Positions 7,891 to 17,600 of a DNA stretch of 24,760 nt are shown here, piece after piece. The DNA lies in IMG/VR virus record IMGVR_UViG_3300037327_000034, positions 1 through 24,760 of that record; one strand, written 5' to 3'. How positions within the stretch are numbered: position 1 is the first letter of the stretch; every line of letters starts with the position of its first letter. A program made the translations under genes and the position numbers. The stretch is from a virus. A model generated the notes under the pieces. That model made no database searches and was not told where the DNA came from. It saw nothing but the letters and a program-made list of their open reading frames with translations.

Positions 7891-8378
7891 TGACACCTTA
7901 TAAATCTTATAGAATGGGTTATAAAAAAGTCCAAGCTGCGGTTACTAAACCTAGCCAGAATATTAGCACCATGATGCCAGTGCGCTCGTTGGTGTATCTA
8001 CCTCTGAAATACAATAAACATTTTAACCGTGTTTTAAAATCTACAAACGACAAGCCTTTACTGTTACTAGCTGACCATCATATGACCGAAGGTTATGCTG
8101 TGTATCTTGGTTTGCACATTAACACTTTAGTCACCCTTAATTCAAAGCGCACAGGCATACACCCTGTTACGGGTTTAGCGACCGCAGAAGTCAGCATTGG
8201 CACTCGACAGATAGTGGGTGTATTCGAATTAGGAAATCTGACAGATGAGCGTTCACTGGTAGTAGAGAGAAGTATTTATTATCTGGCAGAATCCGTAGGG
8301 CTAAATGATAAGATTAATGGCAAAACCATTAAGACTATTAGAAATATTTCAGGGTTATATCGAGTGGAGGTCAACTAG
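7890..8378 (+). CDS. Putative head-closure / neck protein
   Basis: The 162 aa protein is translated by coupling: its ATG shares one base with the preceding TAA at 7888-7890. It has a basic N-terminus (YKSYRMGYKKVQAAV), a beta-rich core, and no membrane segment or known catalytic motif. Size and location fit a neck or head-completion protein of siphoviruses, but this is inferred from synteny alone. Confidence 0.5.
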   Translation: MTPYKSYRMGYKKVQAAVTKPSQNISTMMPVRSLVYLPLKYNKHFNRVLKSTNDKPLLLLADHHMTEGYAVYLGLHINTLVTLNSKRTGIHPVTGLATAEVSIGTRQIVGVFELGNLTDERSLVVERSIYYLAESVGLNDKINGKTIKTIRNISGLYRVEVN

Positions 8379-9283
8379 TGGCGTTAGTTCTCAATTTCAA
8401 ACAAGCCCTAGAGAGACACTTAGAAAACATGCTTGAAACTGAGATAGAAGTTACTAACGCCAAGGTAACTAAAGGTTCTGAGAAATTTCTAAAGAACTTT
8501 TTCAGAAGTTTGTTTGATTTTGTTGAAAACATGAACCCTGCTCGAAAAACAGTGAGCTTTAAAGGTGGCGCTGGATTGAATATCGCCAATCGTTCATCGC
8601 CTCTAACGATGAGTTGGCGTCAAGAAAAAGCGGGAGGCACAAACCCCCCCTCAGACCTTTGGAGTGGTCTTGGTTATAACCTCGCTCAAACCTTACAGTA
8701 TTTAGCTGATAAAGATGAAGAGGACTTACTAGCTGCGTTCGGTGGTGTAGAAAAAAATATAAGCACCGGCGGTGCATCGTTATTTAGACGAGGTGTTCGC
8801 CTAACTAAGAACAACACACCTTATGACCAAAAAAAGAAATCCTTCATTAGTTGGGAAGACGCTTTTAAAGTGGTTGAGCGAAAAAACGCTAAGAAGTTAA
8901 TGGAAAGTTTCGGTGCCAGTTCTGGTAAAGACAAGATAAAGGCATTCGGTAACAAGCATGTATTTAGAGCTATGTTCGATGGCATCGCAGGCACAAAGAC
9001 CACTATCGTTGCACTCCCAGACTTAAAAAGACTCAAGAAAGATTTATACGACGATATTATTGCTGAAAAATTACAGCAAGAAAAAATATTAAACGCGAAT
9101 ACAGGGTCGCCTATGGATATAAACAACGGTGCTCTTTTTCACTACTTAAAAGCTAATGGTGGTAAAGGGGATGCCGGTACTAGGTACGTGGTTAACCATC
9201 AGTTATTAGAACGCGCATTTTTACAAGGTGTCACCAGCTCAGCCGGTTTTCAGGGCGTTTCACTAAACAGGTATATAAACTAA
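8378..9283 (+). CDS. Putative tail-completion or minor head-tail protein (GTG start)
   Basis: The 301 aa product uses GTG at 8378-8380, which overlaps the preceding TAG by one base. The start is well supported by GGAGG at 8366-8370, 7 bases upstream. The sequence is basic and soluble, with an amphipathic N-terminal helix (ALVLNFKQALERHLENMLETEIEV) and a Lys-rich central part. Its place just before the tail terminator gene is where lambda has gene Z, which helps complete the tail, but I do not see direct sequence likeness. Function is unassigned. Confidence 0.55.
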   Translation: MALVLNFKQALERHLENMLETEIEVTNAKVTKGSEKFLKNFFRSLFDFVENMNPARKTVSFKGGAGLNIANRSSPLTMSWRQEKAGGTNPPSDLWSGLGYNLAQTLQYLADKDEEDLLAAFGGVEKNISTGGASLFRRGVRLTKNNTPYDQKKKSFISWEDAFKVVERKNAKKLMESFGASSGKDKIKAFGNKHVFRAMFDGIAGTKTTIVALPDLKRLKKDLYDDIIAEKLQQEKILNANTGSPMDINNGALFHYLKANGGKGDAGTRYVVNHQLLERAFLQGVTSSAGFQGVSLNRYIN

Positions 9284-9284
9284 T

Positions 9285-9722
9285 ATGTTTCAGAACATTC
9301 AAGCCTCACTACTTAAATATTGCAACGACAAAGCTATTCTTCTTAACGCCACGGCTGGGTATAATTTTCAAGCTGACAATTTTGATGCGTTTGCTAACGA
9401 GTCACAATTTCCAGAAGTGAATTTGATTGGCCTTGAAGGCTTGAGTATGCAATCAGGCTCAGATATGCAAGCGTTAGAAACCTTTAACGCCACCATTACT
9501 ATTTCTACCTTGAACGACCCAAACAATATGATGTTGAGCTTTGTCGTTGATGCGATTTATAAAGAGCTAAAGCCTGAGCAGGAAATAGCTATTTATAATG
9601 CTACTAATGGGTTAAGAACCCACCTTGCGAAGATATATGGGATAACTCAAATATCGGCTGTTGTCAGAGGTAATACCGCTAGAGTTTATCAGGGCATTAC
9701 CTTCAACGGTGCTGTAGTCTAG
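9285..9722 (+). CDS. Tail terminator-like protein (lambda U position)
   Basis: The 145 aa protein lies one base after the preceding gene and directly upstream of the tail-tube region, the place of lambda gpU and HK97 gp10-type tail terminators that cap the finished tail tube. The alpha/beta make-up, with an N-terminal helix (FQNIQASLLKYCND), strand-rich core and a closing strand (TARVYQGITFNGAVV), fits that fold. Its TAG stop (9720-9722) overlaps the TAG of the oppositely oriented gene within the palindrome CTAG (9719-9722), so the two genes converge tail to tail. Confidence 0.6.
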   Translation: MFQNIQASLLKYCNDKAILLNATAGYNFQADNFDAFANESQFPEVNLIGLEGLSMQSGSDMQALETFNATITISTLNDPNNMMLSFVVDAIYKELKPEQEIAIYNATNGLRTHLAKIYGITQISAVVRGNTARVYQGITFNGAVV

Positions 9723-10030
9723 TAAAGGTCTGATAAATGTTGCAGACTCGCCACGATAGCTATTTGAAAGGCTTGTTGCCGATTATAGAGCTTTTTTTGG
9801 CAGAACTTATTAAGCGTGTCCAACTCAGGTTGCGACATTCTTAACGTGAAAGATTTGTCTTGGTGCAAGTCTTTATACGAGGACATATCTGGAACGGGTA
9901 AATCGTTTTTCAGAAAATGCCGAGTTAGCATCCTAATTTTTGAAGCAGTATCTGTTTCATCAATAGGTGCAGTTTTCGCCAAGTGTACTATATACGAGGG
10001 TAGTTGTAAGGGTATCGGTGTTAGTTTCAT
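9719..10030 (-). CDS. Ribbon-helix-helix-type DNA-binding regulator on the opposite strand
   Basis: This is the only convincing - strand gene here, 103 aa. Residues ~59-100 read as a MetJ/Arc-type ribbon-helix-helix: strand KSFTLRMS, helix QPELDTLNKFCQKKL, turn YN, helix RQQAFQIAIVASLQHL. The N-terminal ~55 residues are unfamiliar. It has a strong Shine-Dalgarno (AAAGGAG, 9 bases before the ATG) and a perfect TATAAT at 10059-10064, so it can be expressed independently of, and earlier than, the late operon. It sits between the tail terminator and tail tube genes and interrupts a conserved syntenic block. RHH proteins bind short DNA palindromes as repressors or antitoxins; its target is unknown but could include its own promoter or the operator at 18451-18465. 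No toxin partner lies beside it. Its start context (GACGATGA) also shares 8 bases with the late motif. Confidence 0.75.
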   Translation of the reverse strand: MKLTPIPLQLPSYIVHLAKTAPIDETDTASKIRMLTRHFLKNDLPVPDMSSYKDLHQDKSFTLRMSQPELDTLNKFCQKKLYNRQQAFQIAIVASLQHLSDLY

Positions 10031-10038
10031 CGTCTTTC

Positions 10039-10064
10039 GCTCCTTTGTTGAGGTATTGATTATA
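10039..10064 (-). promoter_or_regulatory. Promoter and ribosome binding site of the RHH gene
   Basis: On the - strand there is a perfect -10 hexamer TATAAT (10059-10064) and AAAGGAG ahead of the start codon. The -35 is poor, near 10082-10087. An imperfect dyad AGGTTAT / ATACCT (10051-10068) overlaps the -10, as expected for autorepression. Confidence 0.6.
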
Positions 10065-10077
10065 ACCTAACTAAATC

Positions 10078-10098
10078 AAAATTTGGAGATTGACGATG
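10078..10098 (+). promoter_or_regulatory. Late translation-start motif, tail tube gene
   Basis: TTTGGAGATTGACGATG has GGAG 7 bases before the ATG at 10096. ATTGACGATGAG gives 12 contiguous bases complementary to the putative small RNA. Confidence 0.75.
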
Positions 10099-10929
10099 AG
10101 CGGAAATGCTAAATCACAGAAATTCATGTTGGGTACTGCCGAAGTAATGATCGGCAACCCAGAAGACGTGTATAATTTAAACCCTGTGCAGCATGGCGTA
10201 GGCTTGGTAAAAAACTTCAGTATTGAAGCAACTAAAGACCAAACCGAGCTAACACAAGGTCGTACCAACGACATTATCGTTTCATTAACTACGGGTCAAA
10301 CGACTCGGGGTTCTTTTGAAATGTACGAGTATACTACTCAGAACTTAGCGTATGCGTTAGGATTAGAAGGCTCAGGCTTAATTTCAGCCCCTCAAAAAGC
10401 GTTGGAAACTTCAGGGACAGCATCATTCTCAGCTGGCTCAGTAGACCTTTCGTTTGAAGATGCCGCTGACATTCAGAACATTACCCTTGGTAGCCGCGTA
10501 TTATTGCGTGACCCTTCTACGGATAAGATTGTTGCGGGTACAGCTACGGCTGTTTCTGGTATTTCTGGCAACACTTCTACAAGCGCAACCATGACGGTTT
10601 CTATGCCAGATGTTGTTTCAGTAAGTAGCTTTGCTGCAGGTACTCGCGTGTCACTGGTTAACGTATTAGATATTGGTTCTACCGATACTGACCGTTATTA
10701 CTCTGCTAAAGTGCAGGGTCAGTTGGCTGATGGACAGTTCATCGTATTGTTAATTCCTAAAATTCGTGTGAGTTCAGGATTAACTATGTCGTTTACAACT
10801 GATAACTTCGGTAACGTCCCGTTCGAATTTATGCCTATGAAGCCTATTAGCGGTGACCCGTTCTATGCTCAGTTCAAGAACAAAGTAGCTGAGTTACTAA
10901 CTGACACGGTTACTGCACCTATTGTGTAA
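10096..10929 (+). CDS. Major tail tube protein
   Basis: The 277 aa product is beta-rich and has the typical features of siphovirus tube subunits: an N-terminal strand region (SQKFMLGTAEVMIGNPEDVYNLNPVQHGVGLVKNFSIEA), a central GQTTRGSFEMYEYT hairpin, a Ser/Thr/Gly-rich loop or extra domain at ~100-195, and a closing VPFEFMPMKPISGDPFYAQF strand. It forms the hexameric rings of the tail tube, and directly precedes the frameshifted chaperone pair and tape measure, as in lambda V. The ATG at 10096 is preferred to the in-frame TTG at 10090 because of Shine-Dalgarno spacing. A strong terminator follows. Confidence 0.85.
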   Translation: MSGNAKSQKFMLGTAEVMIGNPEDVYNLNPVQHGVGLVKNFSIEATKDQTELTQGRTNDIIVSLTTGQTTRGSFEMYEYTTQNLAYALGLEGSGLISAPQKALETSGTASFSAGSVDLSFEDAADIQNITLGSRVLLRDPSTDKIVAGTATAVSGISGNTSTSATMTVSMPDVVSVSSFAAGTRVSLVNVLDIGSTDTDRYYSAKVQGQLADGQFIVLLIPKIRVSSGLTMSFTTDNFGNVPFEFMPMKPISGDPFYAQFKNKVAELLTDTVTAPIV

Positions 10930-10944
10930 CAACCTATACCTGAT

Positions 10945-10980
10945 AGTATAAAGGCTCCTTTTGGAGCCTTTTTTTATACT
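10945..10980 (+). terminator. Rho-independent terminator after tail tube gene
   Basis: An 8-bp stem AAGGCTCC (10951-10958) and GGAGCCTT (10963-10970) has a TTTT loop and a T tract through 10975. Outer arms AGTATA (10945-10950) and TATACT (10975-10980) can extend the pairing with a T bulge, which is unusual. Confidence 0.9.
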
Positions 10981-10981
10981 T

Positions 10982-11000
10982 ATAATTTGGATTGACGATG
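10982..11000 (+). promoter_or_regulatory. Late translation-start motif, tail chaperone gene
   Basis: ATAATTTGGATTGACGATG ends in the ATG at 10998. ATTGACGATGA gives 11 contiguous bases complementary to the putative small RNA. Confidence 0.75.
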
Positions 11001-11360
11001 ACTGATAAACTAGCCCCTCGCTTTACTTTGACCTGTGGTGATACACAAAAAGAACTGTTTATGTCTTTTGGATTGCTCAACACATTAAGTGCCATATTCG
11101 AAAACCCACAACAAATTTCAGAAACCTTTACCAACGCTACCGTTCGACTAGACATACTTTTATTGTGTCTATCTAAGCGTGACCAATATGGAAAAATAAC
11201 CGAAGAGTTTGCTATTAATGAATTAGAAATAGACACGGACCATTTGATCGACTTTCTTGATTGGGTAGAGAGCCATATATCGTATTTTTTTTTACGAGCT
11301 TGGGAGAAGTCGATAGCAAGCTCGATAAAAAGGACAGAGGCAATCAAGAAAAGTATTTAG
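10998..11360 (+). CDS. Tail assembly chaperone, short form (lambda G-like)
   Basis: This 120 aa protein lies just upstream of the tape measure and overlaps a second reading frame, the conserved G / G-T pair of siphoviruses. The chaperone coats the tape measure during tail assembly and is absent from the virion. The start ATG follows TTTGGATTGACG. The last ~21 residues (RAWEKSIASSIKRTEAIKKSI) after the slippery site are unique to this form and highly basic. Sequence conservation in this family is low, so identity rests on position and on the frameshift signal at 11288-11324. Confidence 0.85.
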   Translation: MTDKLAPRFTLTCGDTQKELFMSFGLLNTLSAIFENPQQISETFTNATVRLDILLLCLSKRDQYGKITEEFAINELEIDTDHLIDFLDWVESHISYFFLRAWEKSIASSIKRTEAIKKSI

Positions 11361-11659
11361 AAACCTTCAACGTCTGGTATTCGGGCTTAGAATTTGAAGA
11401 CCAAATGTGTTTTGTGTTTGATTCTGTCCCAAGTCAACTAGAGGCTGTCTTCTGGTCGCTGTCATATTCTGATATACAATTAAAGATAAAGCTTGTTGTA
11501 GGCTTACAGACCGTTAAGTTCGGACAGTTTCAAGAGTCCCTTATGAAAGTAGCTGTTGCCATAATGGGTGGTGAGAGTGAAAAGCCTGTAACTGTCCGAA
11601 AGCAAGATGAACCTCAGAATATTGCACAAGCGCAAGCCATGATACGCGGCTTGTCGTAA
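10998..11659 (+). CDS. Tail assembly chaperone, frameshift form (lambda G-T-like)
   Basis: A -1 shift at the heptamer T TTT TTA (11288-11294) joins 99 residues of the G frame to 121 residues of a downstream frame that stays open until TAA at 11657. The joined product would be about 220 aa and end near the tape measure start. The second frame has no ribosome binding site or plausible start of its own, so it is made only by shifting. The T part carries the tape-measure/tube-binding half in lambda. The ending (QDEPQNIAQAQAMIRGLS) is helical. A minor share of ribosomes should shift; the rate cannot be read from sequence. Confidence 0.87.
11285..11324 (+). other. Programmed -1 ribosomal frameshift signal
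   Basis: A run of nine Ts (11285-11293) contains T TTT TTA in the G reading frame (11288-11294), an exact X XXY YYZ slippery heptamer. Directly after it, CGAGCTTG (11295-11302) pairs perfectly with CAAGCTCG (11317-11324) across a 14-base loop, an 8-bp stem. The spacer is 0 bases from T TTT TTA, or 3 if the shift uses T TTT TTT at 11285-11291; both are shorter than the usual 5-8. Confidence 0.88.
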
Positions 11660-11678
11660 AATTTGGAGATTGACGATG
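11658..11678 (+). promoter_or_regulatory. Late translation-start motif, tape measure gene
   Basis: TTTGGAGATTGACGATG overlaps the TAA of the frameshift product. ATTGACGATGAG gives 12 contiguous bases complementary to the putative small RNA. Confidence 0.75.
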
Positions 11679-14600
11679 AGTGATAACAGCAGTTCTATCC
11701 GTACTACCGTATTAAAAGTAAAATTTGATAAAAGCGGTCAAAAAGCCGTTGACGAAGCGACTAAAAAATTAGAGAAGCTACAAAAAGCCCTTGAAATAAG
11801 CATGGGTACTGTCAAGCAATCTATCAAGCAAATAAATACCGTCGTCAAAGATAATAAAAAGCTCACTGAAGGTATGTCGGCTAAGAATCGAAAACCTATT
11901 GATGCTTTTAATGCTGAACAGCTTGCCCCTTTTACCAAAGCCTTAGCTATTGCTAGAGGTAACGTAGCTACGCTGCAAGCCGAATCGCAAGCGGTGATAG
12001 GAAAAATAGGTAATTTAGCTGGCAAGTTCAATGACCCTGCATCCGTAAAGCGGGTCACGGATAGTTTGACAAAAGGGATTAGTCAAATTACAGAGAAGAT
12101 AGTTTCTTCTCCGGCTATAAAAAGAGCTATTTCTCAAAGTACGCGTTCATTTCTAAACGATGAAATTAGACGAAACCCTAACCTTGCAAAAAAAGAATCT
12201 AAGTTCTCAGACGCACGAACGAGTGCCATGTCTGCGTCGGACCTAAAAGCGCAACGTCAGGCTACGGCTGTTTACTTAAAGGGTGCCACCAAAGCTAATA
12301 ACGCAGCTAACAATACGGGGGACACGGCTTTTGCCAAGTCTTCTGCCCGTCTTAAAGGTTTATTTGAGAACCAACTTGCGGCCTTAGATAAAGAAACAGG
12401 CTCTCGCAAAGCGTTTATCGCTGAGCAAAAGCGGGTTTTCAATAGTCCTGAAGCGAAGGCCAAGCGAAAGCAGGACGAGAAGGTTAGAGCCGCTAACAGC
12501 ACGAGTATTACCAAAACTAGCGCGGTTAGATTGGCGGCTGATATTAATGCCCGCGAAGGTAAGAAAAGAGTTGTTAGGGGTGCGGCTAGATTAGACCTTG
12601 GTTCAAAATCCGCTGCTCAGCTAAGAAGGCTTTCAAGAGATGTGAGCGCGTATGAGAAAGTGGTTAACGCGCAAGTAAAAAATGCTCCTGAAGGAACGCA
12701 GCTGCGTAGCCAGATAGATTTACGCAAGCAACAGATAAGCGCATTAAAAGAAGGCATTGTGACGCAGCGAGAAAGTAACGCCGCCGCTAAAGTCTTTTAT
12801 AACAGTGAACCAGAAAAAGCCAAACGTAAGTTATCAAGAGCGAACTCGGCTGAGCTTAAACAAGAAGTCTCTGCAAGGTCAAAGGCTGACTCTCGCGTAT
12901 CGGAAGGTGCTAGGTTTGCGCGTGGTCTAGGTGACCAAAGCATAAACATGAAAAGCAAGGGTGAGCTGACTCAAATACGAAACAACCTAAAAGAGTTTGC
13001 GAGAACGGTTAACCAGCAAGTAAAGAATGCGCCAGAAGGCTCTGACTTACGCAAACAAATAGATACACAACTTGCCAGTATTCGTCAAAGCGACAAGCGA
13101 GTAGAAACTCAGCAGCAAAAAAACAAAGCTCAGATTGATGCGTCAAACAGCCCCCAATTTAAGAATGATTTAAAGTTCCAGCGTGACAACAACACCACCC
13201 TTTTAAGAGCCACCGAGAATCGCCTAGCCGGTGACCGTTTCGCTCGCGCCGGTAAAGAGGGACTGAATAAATCACTGATTGGTTTAAGTTCATCTGAACT
13301 CAACGAATTAAAAAAATCTGCAGGCGATTACGGTAAAGTCGTTAAAGATTTAGTTAAAAATTCAACGGCTACGTCGAAGGTTTTTAACGAAGCCACCGCT
13401 GAGCTAAAACGGATTGAGCGACGCTTAGAGCAAATCAAGATTAAGCAAAATTACCGCCCTGCTCAAACAGAAATAGGTCGCGCTCAAACTAGTTCAGCCC
13501 GCTCGCTTCTAGCGGCTGACGAAAGACGCCGAATGGACAATGGCGCGGGTATGTTTAAGCAGCAAGCTCAGTTGCTTAGAAACTATGCAGTTATGGGAAC
13601 AGGCATTAGTCTTATTACTCAATCTGGTCAGTTCATGGTTCAGCTCGAAAAGGAGATGAAACAGCTACAATCTATTGTGGCTTTGACCAATACTGAGATG
13701 CAAGGGCTAAGTAAAACGTTAGTTGAGGTATCAGAAAAAACTAAGTTCACCGCGCTAGAAGTCACACAAGCAGCGGTCGTACTTGGACAAGCAGGATTTG
13801 GTAAAGACCAGATAGCAGACTCAATAGAAGGTATTACGCTGTTTGCTACAGCGGTAGGTGCAAATCTAAGTGAAGCGGTAGACTTAGCTACGTCAACAAT
13901 GGGCATATTTAACCGTGATGCAAGAGACATGGGTAACATTGCTGACAAGTTAACGACGGCGGTTAACTCATCAAAACTAAACTTAAACAAGCTTGCGTTG
14001 GGTCTACAGTATGCAGGTAACATCGCAGCTCAGTCTAACGTCAGCTTTGAAGAAACAGTTGCAGCTCTAGGAGCCATGGCTAACTCAGGCATACGTTCAG
14101 GCTCAACGCTAGGCACAGGCTTACGTCAGATATTGATCGCCTTACAAAAGCCCTCAGAAGAGTTTGTAAGGACTACACAGTTACTTGGTTTAAGTATGAG
14201 TGACTTAGACATATCGACTAATGGTTTAATTCCTGTTCTTAAAAAGCTTTCTCAAAGTGGATTTACTGTTACCGATGCTATGCGAACGATGCAAGTTCGA
14301 GCGGCAGCGGCGTTTGGTGCGTTTGCTAACAACATCGATGTGGCTGATGAGCTGGCTGAGAAGATGGAGATTGGTGGTGCAGCGGCAAGAGCTAACGCTA
14401 TTCAGATGGAATCATTTGCGAACCAGTTTGCGCGATTAGGCTCTACGTTTTTCTCGGTCACCTCGGAAGCGTTCGACCCGCTTTTGAAGTCTGGAACAGC
14501 TCTTGTTTCTACGCTTGCGGATATGTTGAGCGGATTAAAAGATGTAGGTGGGGCGTTATCAGTTATAGGCTCTATTGCGGGGGGCGCTGCTATTGGTGCC

Positions 14601-17600
14601 CTTGTGGTGTCATTCGGAAAACTTGCTATAGGCTTGGCTGCAGGGGGCCAAGCTATCGCCGCTATCTTAGGGATTGGCTCAGCTGTTTCAGGGGATGGTG
14701 ATAGACGTCCTTTGAACAGTAATCGATTACAAAGGGACAACACGCGCTCAAGCTTAAACACAGCCAGAAGATCGGCTATGGGCACGTCAGCACTAACTGT
14801 TGCGCTAAGATTTTTAGCTGGAAAAGTAACGTTGGTGCTCTCTGCTATAGGTGCTTTAATCGGAGGCATTGCGTACTTGGCAGATAGCTTTAATGACGAT
14901 GCAAAACTAAAGGATGTAGTAGACAAGGCGACGGCTGAAGAAAACGATGCTAAATCTAGGCAGATAGCCAGTCGAGACAGCATAAAAGCTTTGAATAAAA
15001 CGCTGCAAAATATTGCTACTAACGAAGTAAAGTTAAGTAAAGACACGGACATGTTGGCCTCAACTATTAAGCGCGTTAACTCTGAGTTTAAAGCGTTGGG
15101 TTTATATATCCCCGATTCGGTAAAGGATTATAAAGGGTTATTTGACGCAGTTAAAACTTTTAAGGATGAGGAAAACGCGAGCCTAGACCTCGCCCTTGTT
15201 GATGGCGGCAAAGCATCAGCTAGAACTTCAAACGCTATTATCCAGGAACAGCTACCATTGAAAGGTGAAAACAGTGCAGTGGCTATTTTTGAGAAAGCTT
15301 CGCGCAAACTCACGGGTAATACGGGAGAAAGGGATCGTAGCGAGAGAGGACCAGTTGGCAGCGGTAGAATTGAACTTGGCGACTTTACAACCTCGTTGCG
15401 AGATACCTCTAAAATTGTCACGGGCTTGACTCAACAATACAACCAGTTAGCTTTTACGGACAAAGACGGTAACGTTGATAAAGACAAGGTAGCTGAAGGT
15501 CAGAGTATTTTAGATAAAATACTCAGCGTAGAAGGTAATCTAAGAGATGTATTTATCCGTCAAGGCAATGTACAACAATATGCAACTGAAACAGGCTTAA
15601 ACGGAGATGTGTTTAAAAAGTACGGTAAAGATTTTACGGATGCTTTACAGAGTATTATTTTCGCCATCTCTACATCTCAGACAGGGTTCGAAAATAATTT
15701 AACTAACTCAGAAGCCAACGTTATTAATCGTCGTGAGCTAACAACGTTAGGTGATGATGCGGTGACAGGTGGCATGTTGCAATTAGAGCAAGCGACAAAA
15801 GCCTTTACGTCAAGTATTTCTTCTGACTATCAAAACGTACTAAAACTAGATGAGCGTGACGATTTAAAAGCTTACACGTCAATGGGAGAAAATGAGACTA
15901 CGGTATTAGCGGAGTTAGACAGGCTAACGAATGACTTTAAAACTACCTTGCGGGATAGACCACTGACAGGTGACGAGTTGCGTAAAGTTTTAGAGGCTCA
16001 AAATGTAGACCCACTACAAATACAAAATCTTCTCAGTAACCCTGAGCTGACTAGCAATCAGGTAAGAGAAGTATTAATTCAAAGTGGTCTTGACCCTAAA
16101 AACAACGACAATAATAAAATCATTGAATCAACCGCAACAGGCAATGGCTTATCGCCACAAGAGCTTCAGGAAGCCTTTGTGAGCACAGGATTCAATGAAG
16201 TAGTTAACGCTATTATTCTTTCTTTATCGGTGGGTTTTAAGAATATCGCTACAGAAGCCAAGTTTGCTAAGGACTTAGATTTCAAAAACCGAGGTGCTAT
16301 TCTTGATGCTCGGATGGGGACGATCAATAAAGAACTATCAACCTCTGCGTCAGCTGAACGATTAAACGTGTTGGCAGATGAAAAGGAATTGCTACAGGCC
16401 CAGACAAGCGCACTTGCTAGGGAAAAGGAAGATTTTGAGGGTCGCCTTAACGACCAAGGCCCACAAAGCAAAAGTCTGTCTGCTCGTTTGACGCAACAAG
16501 ACGCCATAAGCTCAAAAGCTGAAACCCAGTTAATTATAGACAAGAACTTGTTCACTCAAAAGTTTGCTAAATCATTAGACGGTAAAAACACAAATCTGGA
16601 TACAAAGGACCGTGACTACGAAGAGACAGATGGGCTTAGGCTTATAAAGTCATTTACCGAAGCTCAAGAATCTAAGATAGAGAAAGCTTCGGAGTTGGCG
16701 AAGGCTGAGGTTATTGCCTTGAAACAAACTGAAGAGGTTTTTGAAGCTCGGATAAGTGAACTACAAAAAATCACCACAGGTGGGGATAAGTACACTAATC
16801 AATTTAAAGATGCTTCTCTTGAAGAGCAACAGCTAGTCACTCAGCAGTTAATTGATAAAAGAGAAGAAAGAGCAAAAGCTGAAATAGACTTAACCACTGA
16901 GGCAATTAGGGCTAGGAAAGTTTTAATTGAATACCTTGAATCTCTTGTTGCCAGTAATCCTGACTTAGCCGTTGATAGTGGTATTGATGGAAGTGGCTTG
17001 AACAAAACTATTAAAGAGCAAATAGTCAAGCAAGCTCAAGCCCAAAAAGATTTAGCCGATGATAATAAAAATCAGTCAGACACTAACCTTGACAATAAGA
17101 AGACATCCGACGAGCTAGGCACAATAGTACGCGATTTAAAAGCCAACCAGTTTGATGATGATGTACGCCGTAGGTTGTTCGCTGCTATGACAGGTGAAGG
17201 GTTTAACCCATTAGGTGATGAAACAACCGATACTACTTACGTACCTAAAAATGGACAGGACACTCCCGATGGCATACTTGAAAATGTCGCCGGAGGCTTT
17301 AGAGGTATCAACGACTTGTTGATGCAAAGCTTAGATAACTTTGACCCGTTGACAGAAGCCATGAAAGGCTTGAATGATGTTGCTCAGGATTTAGCCTCCA
17401 ATTTTGCGGAGGCTTTTACAGCGTTTGCAAACGGCACTCTTTCAGGTAGCGAGGCTTTTAAAGCGTTTACTATCAGTATCTTAGAAAGCATGTTGGATAT
17501 AGCGTCTGAGATTGCGGCTAACGCGTTGCTAAAAGGTATCTTGCAAATGGTGGCGGGCGCAGGCTTTGGGGGTATGTTTGGTACGGAAACTGGCGCAGGA

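Noticed and set aside
9816-10070. + strand frame (84 codons, GTG start) opposite the RHH gene
   Set aside because: It has no Shine-Dalgarno and an unremarkable product; the - strand frame has a perfect -10, a strong ribosome site and an RHH-like sequence.
11261-11659. Independent gene starting before the T run in the tail chaperone region
   Set aside because: No ribosome site precedes it; the slippery heptamer and hairpin show it is reached by -1 frameshifting.
14402-15052. Long - strand frame of 216 codons inside the tape measure gene
   Set aside because: It has Ser/Ala-rich composition expected from antisense of a coding strand, no ribosome site, and lies wholly within the tape measure gene.
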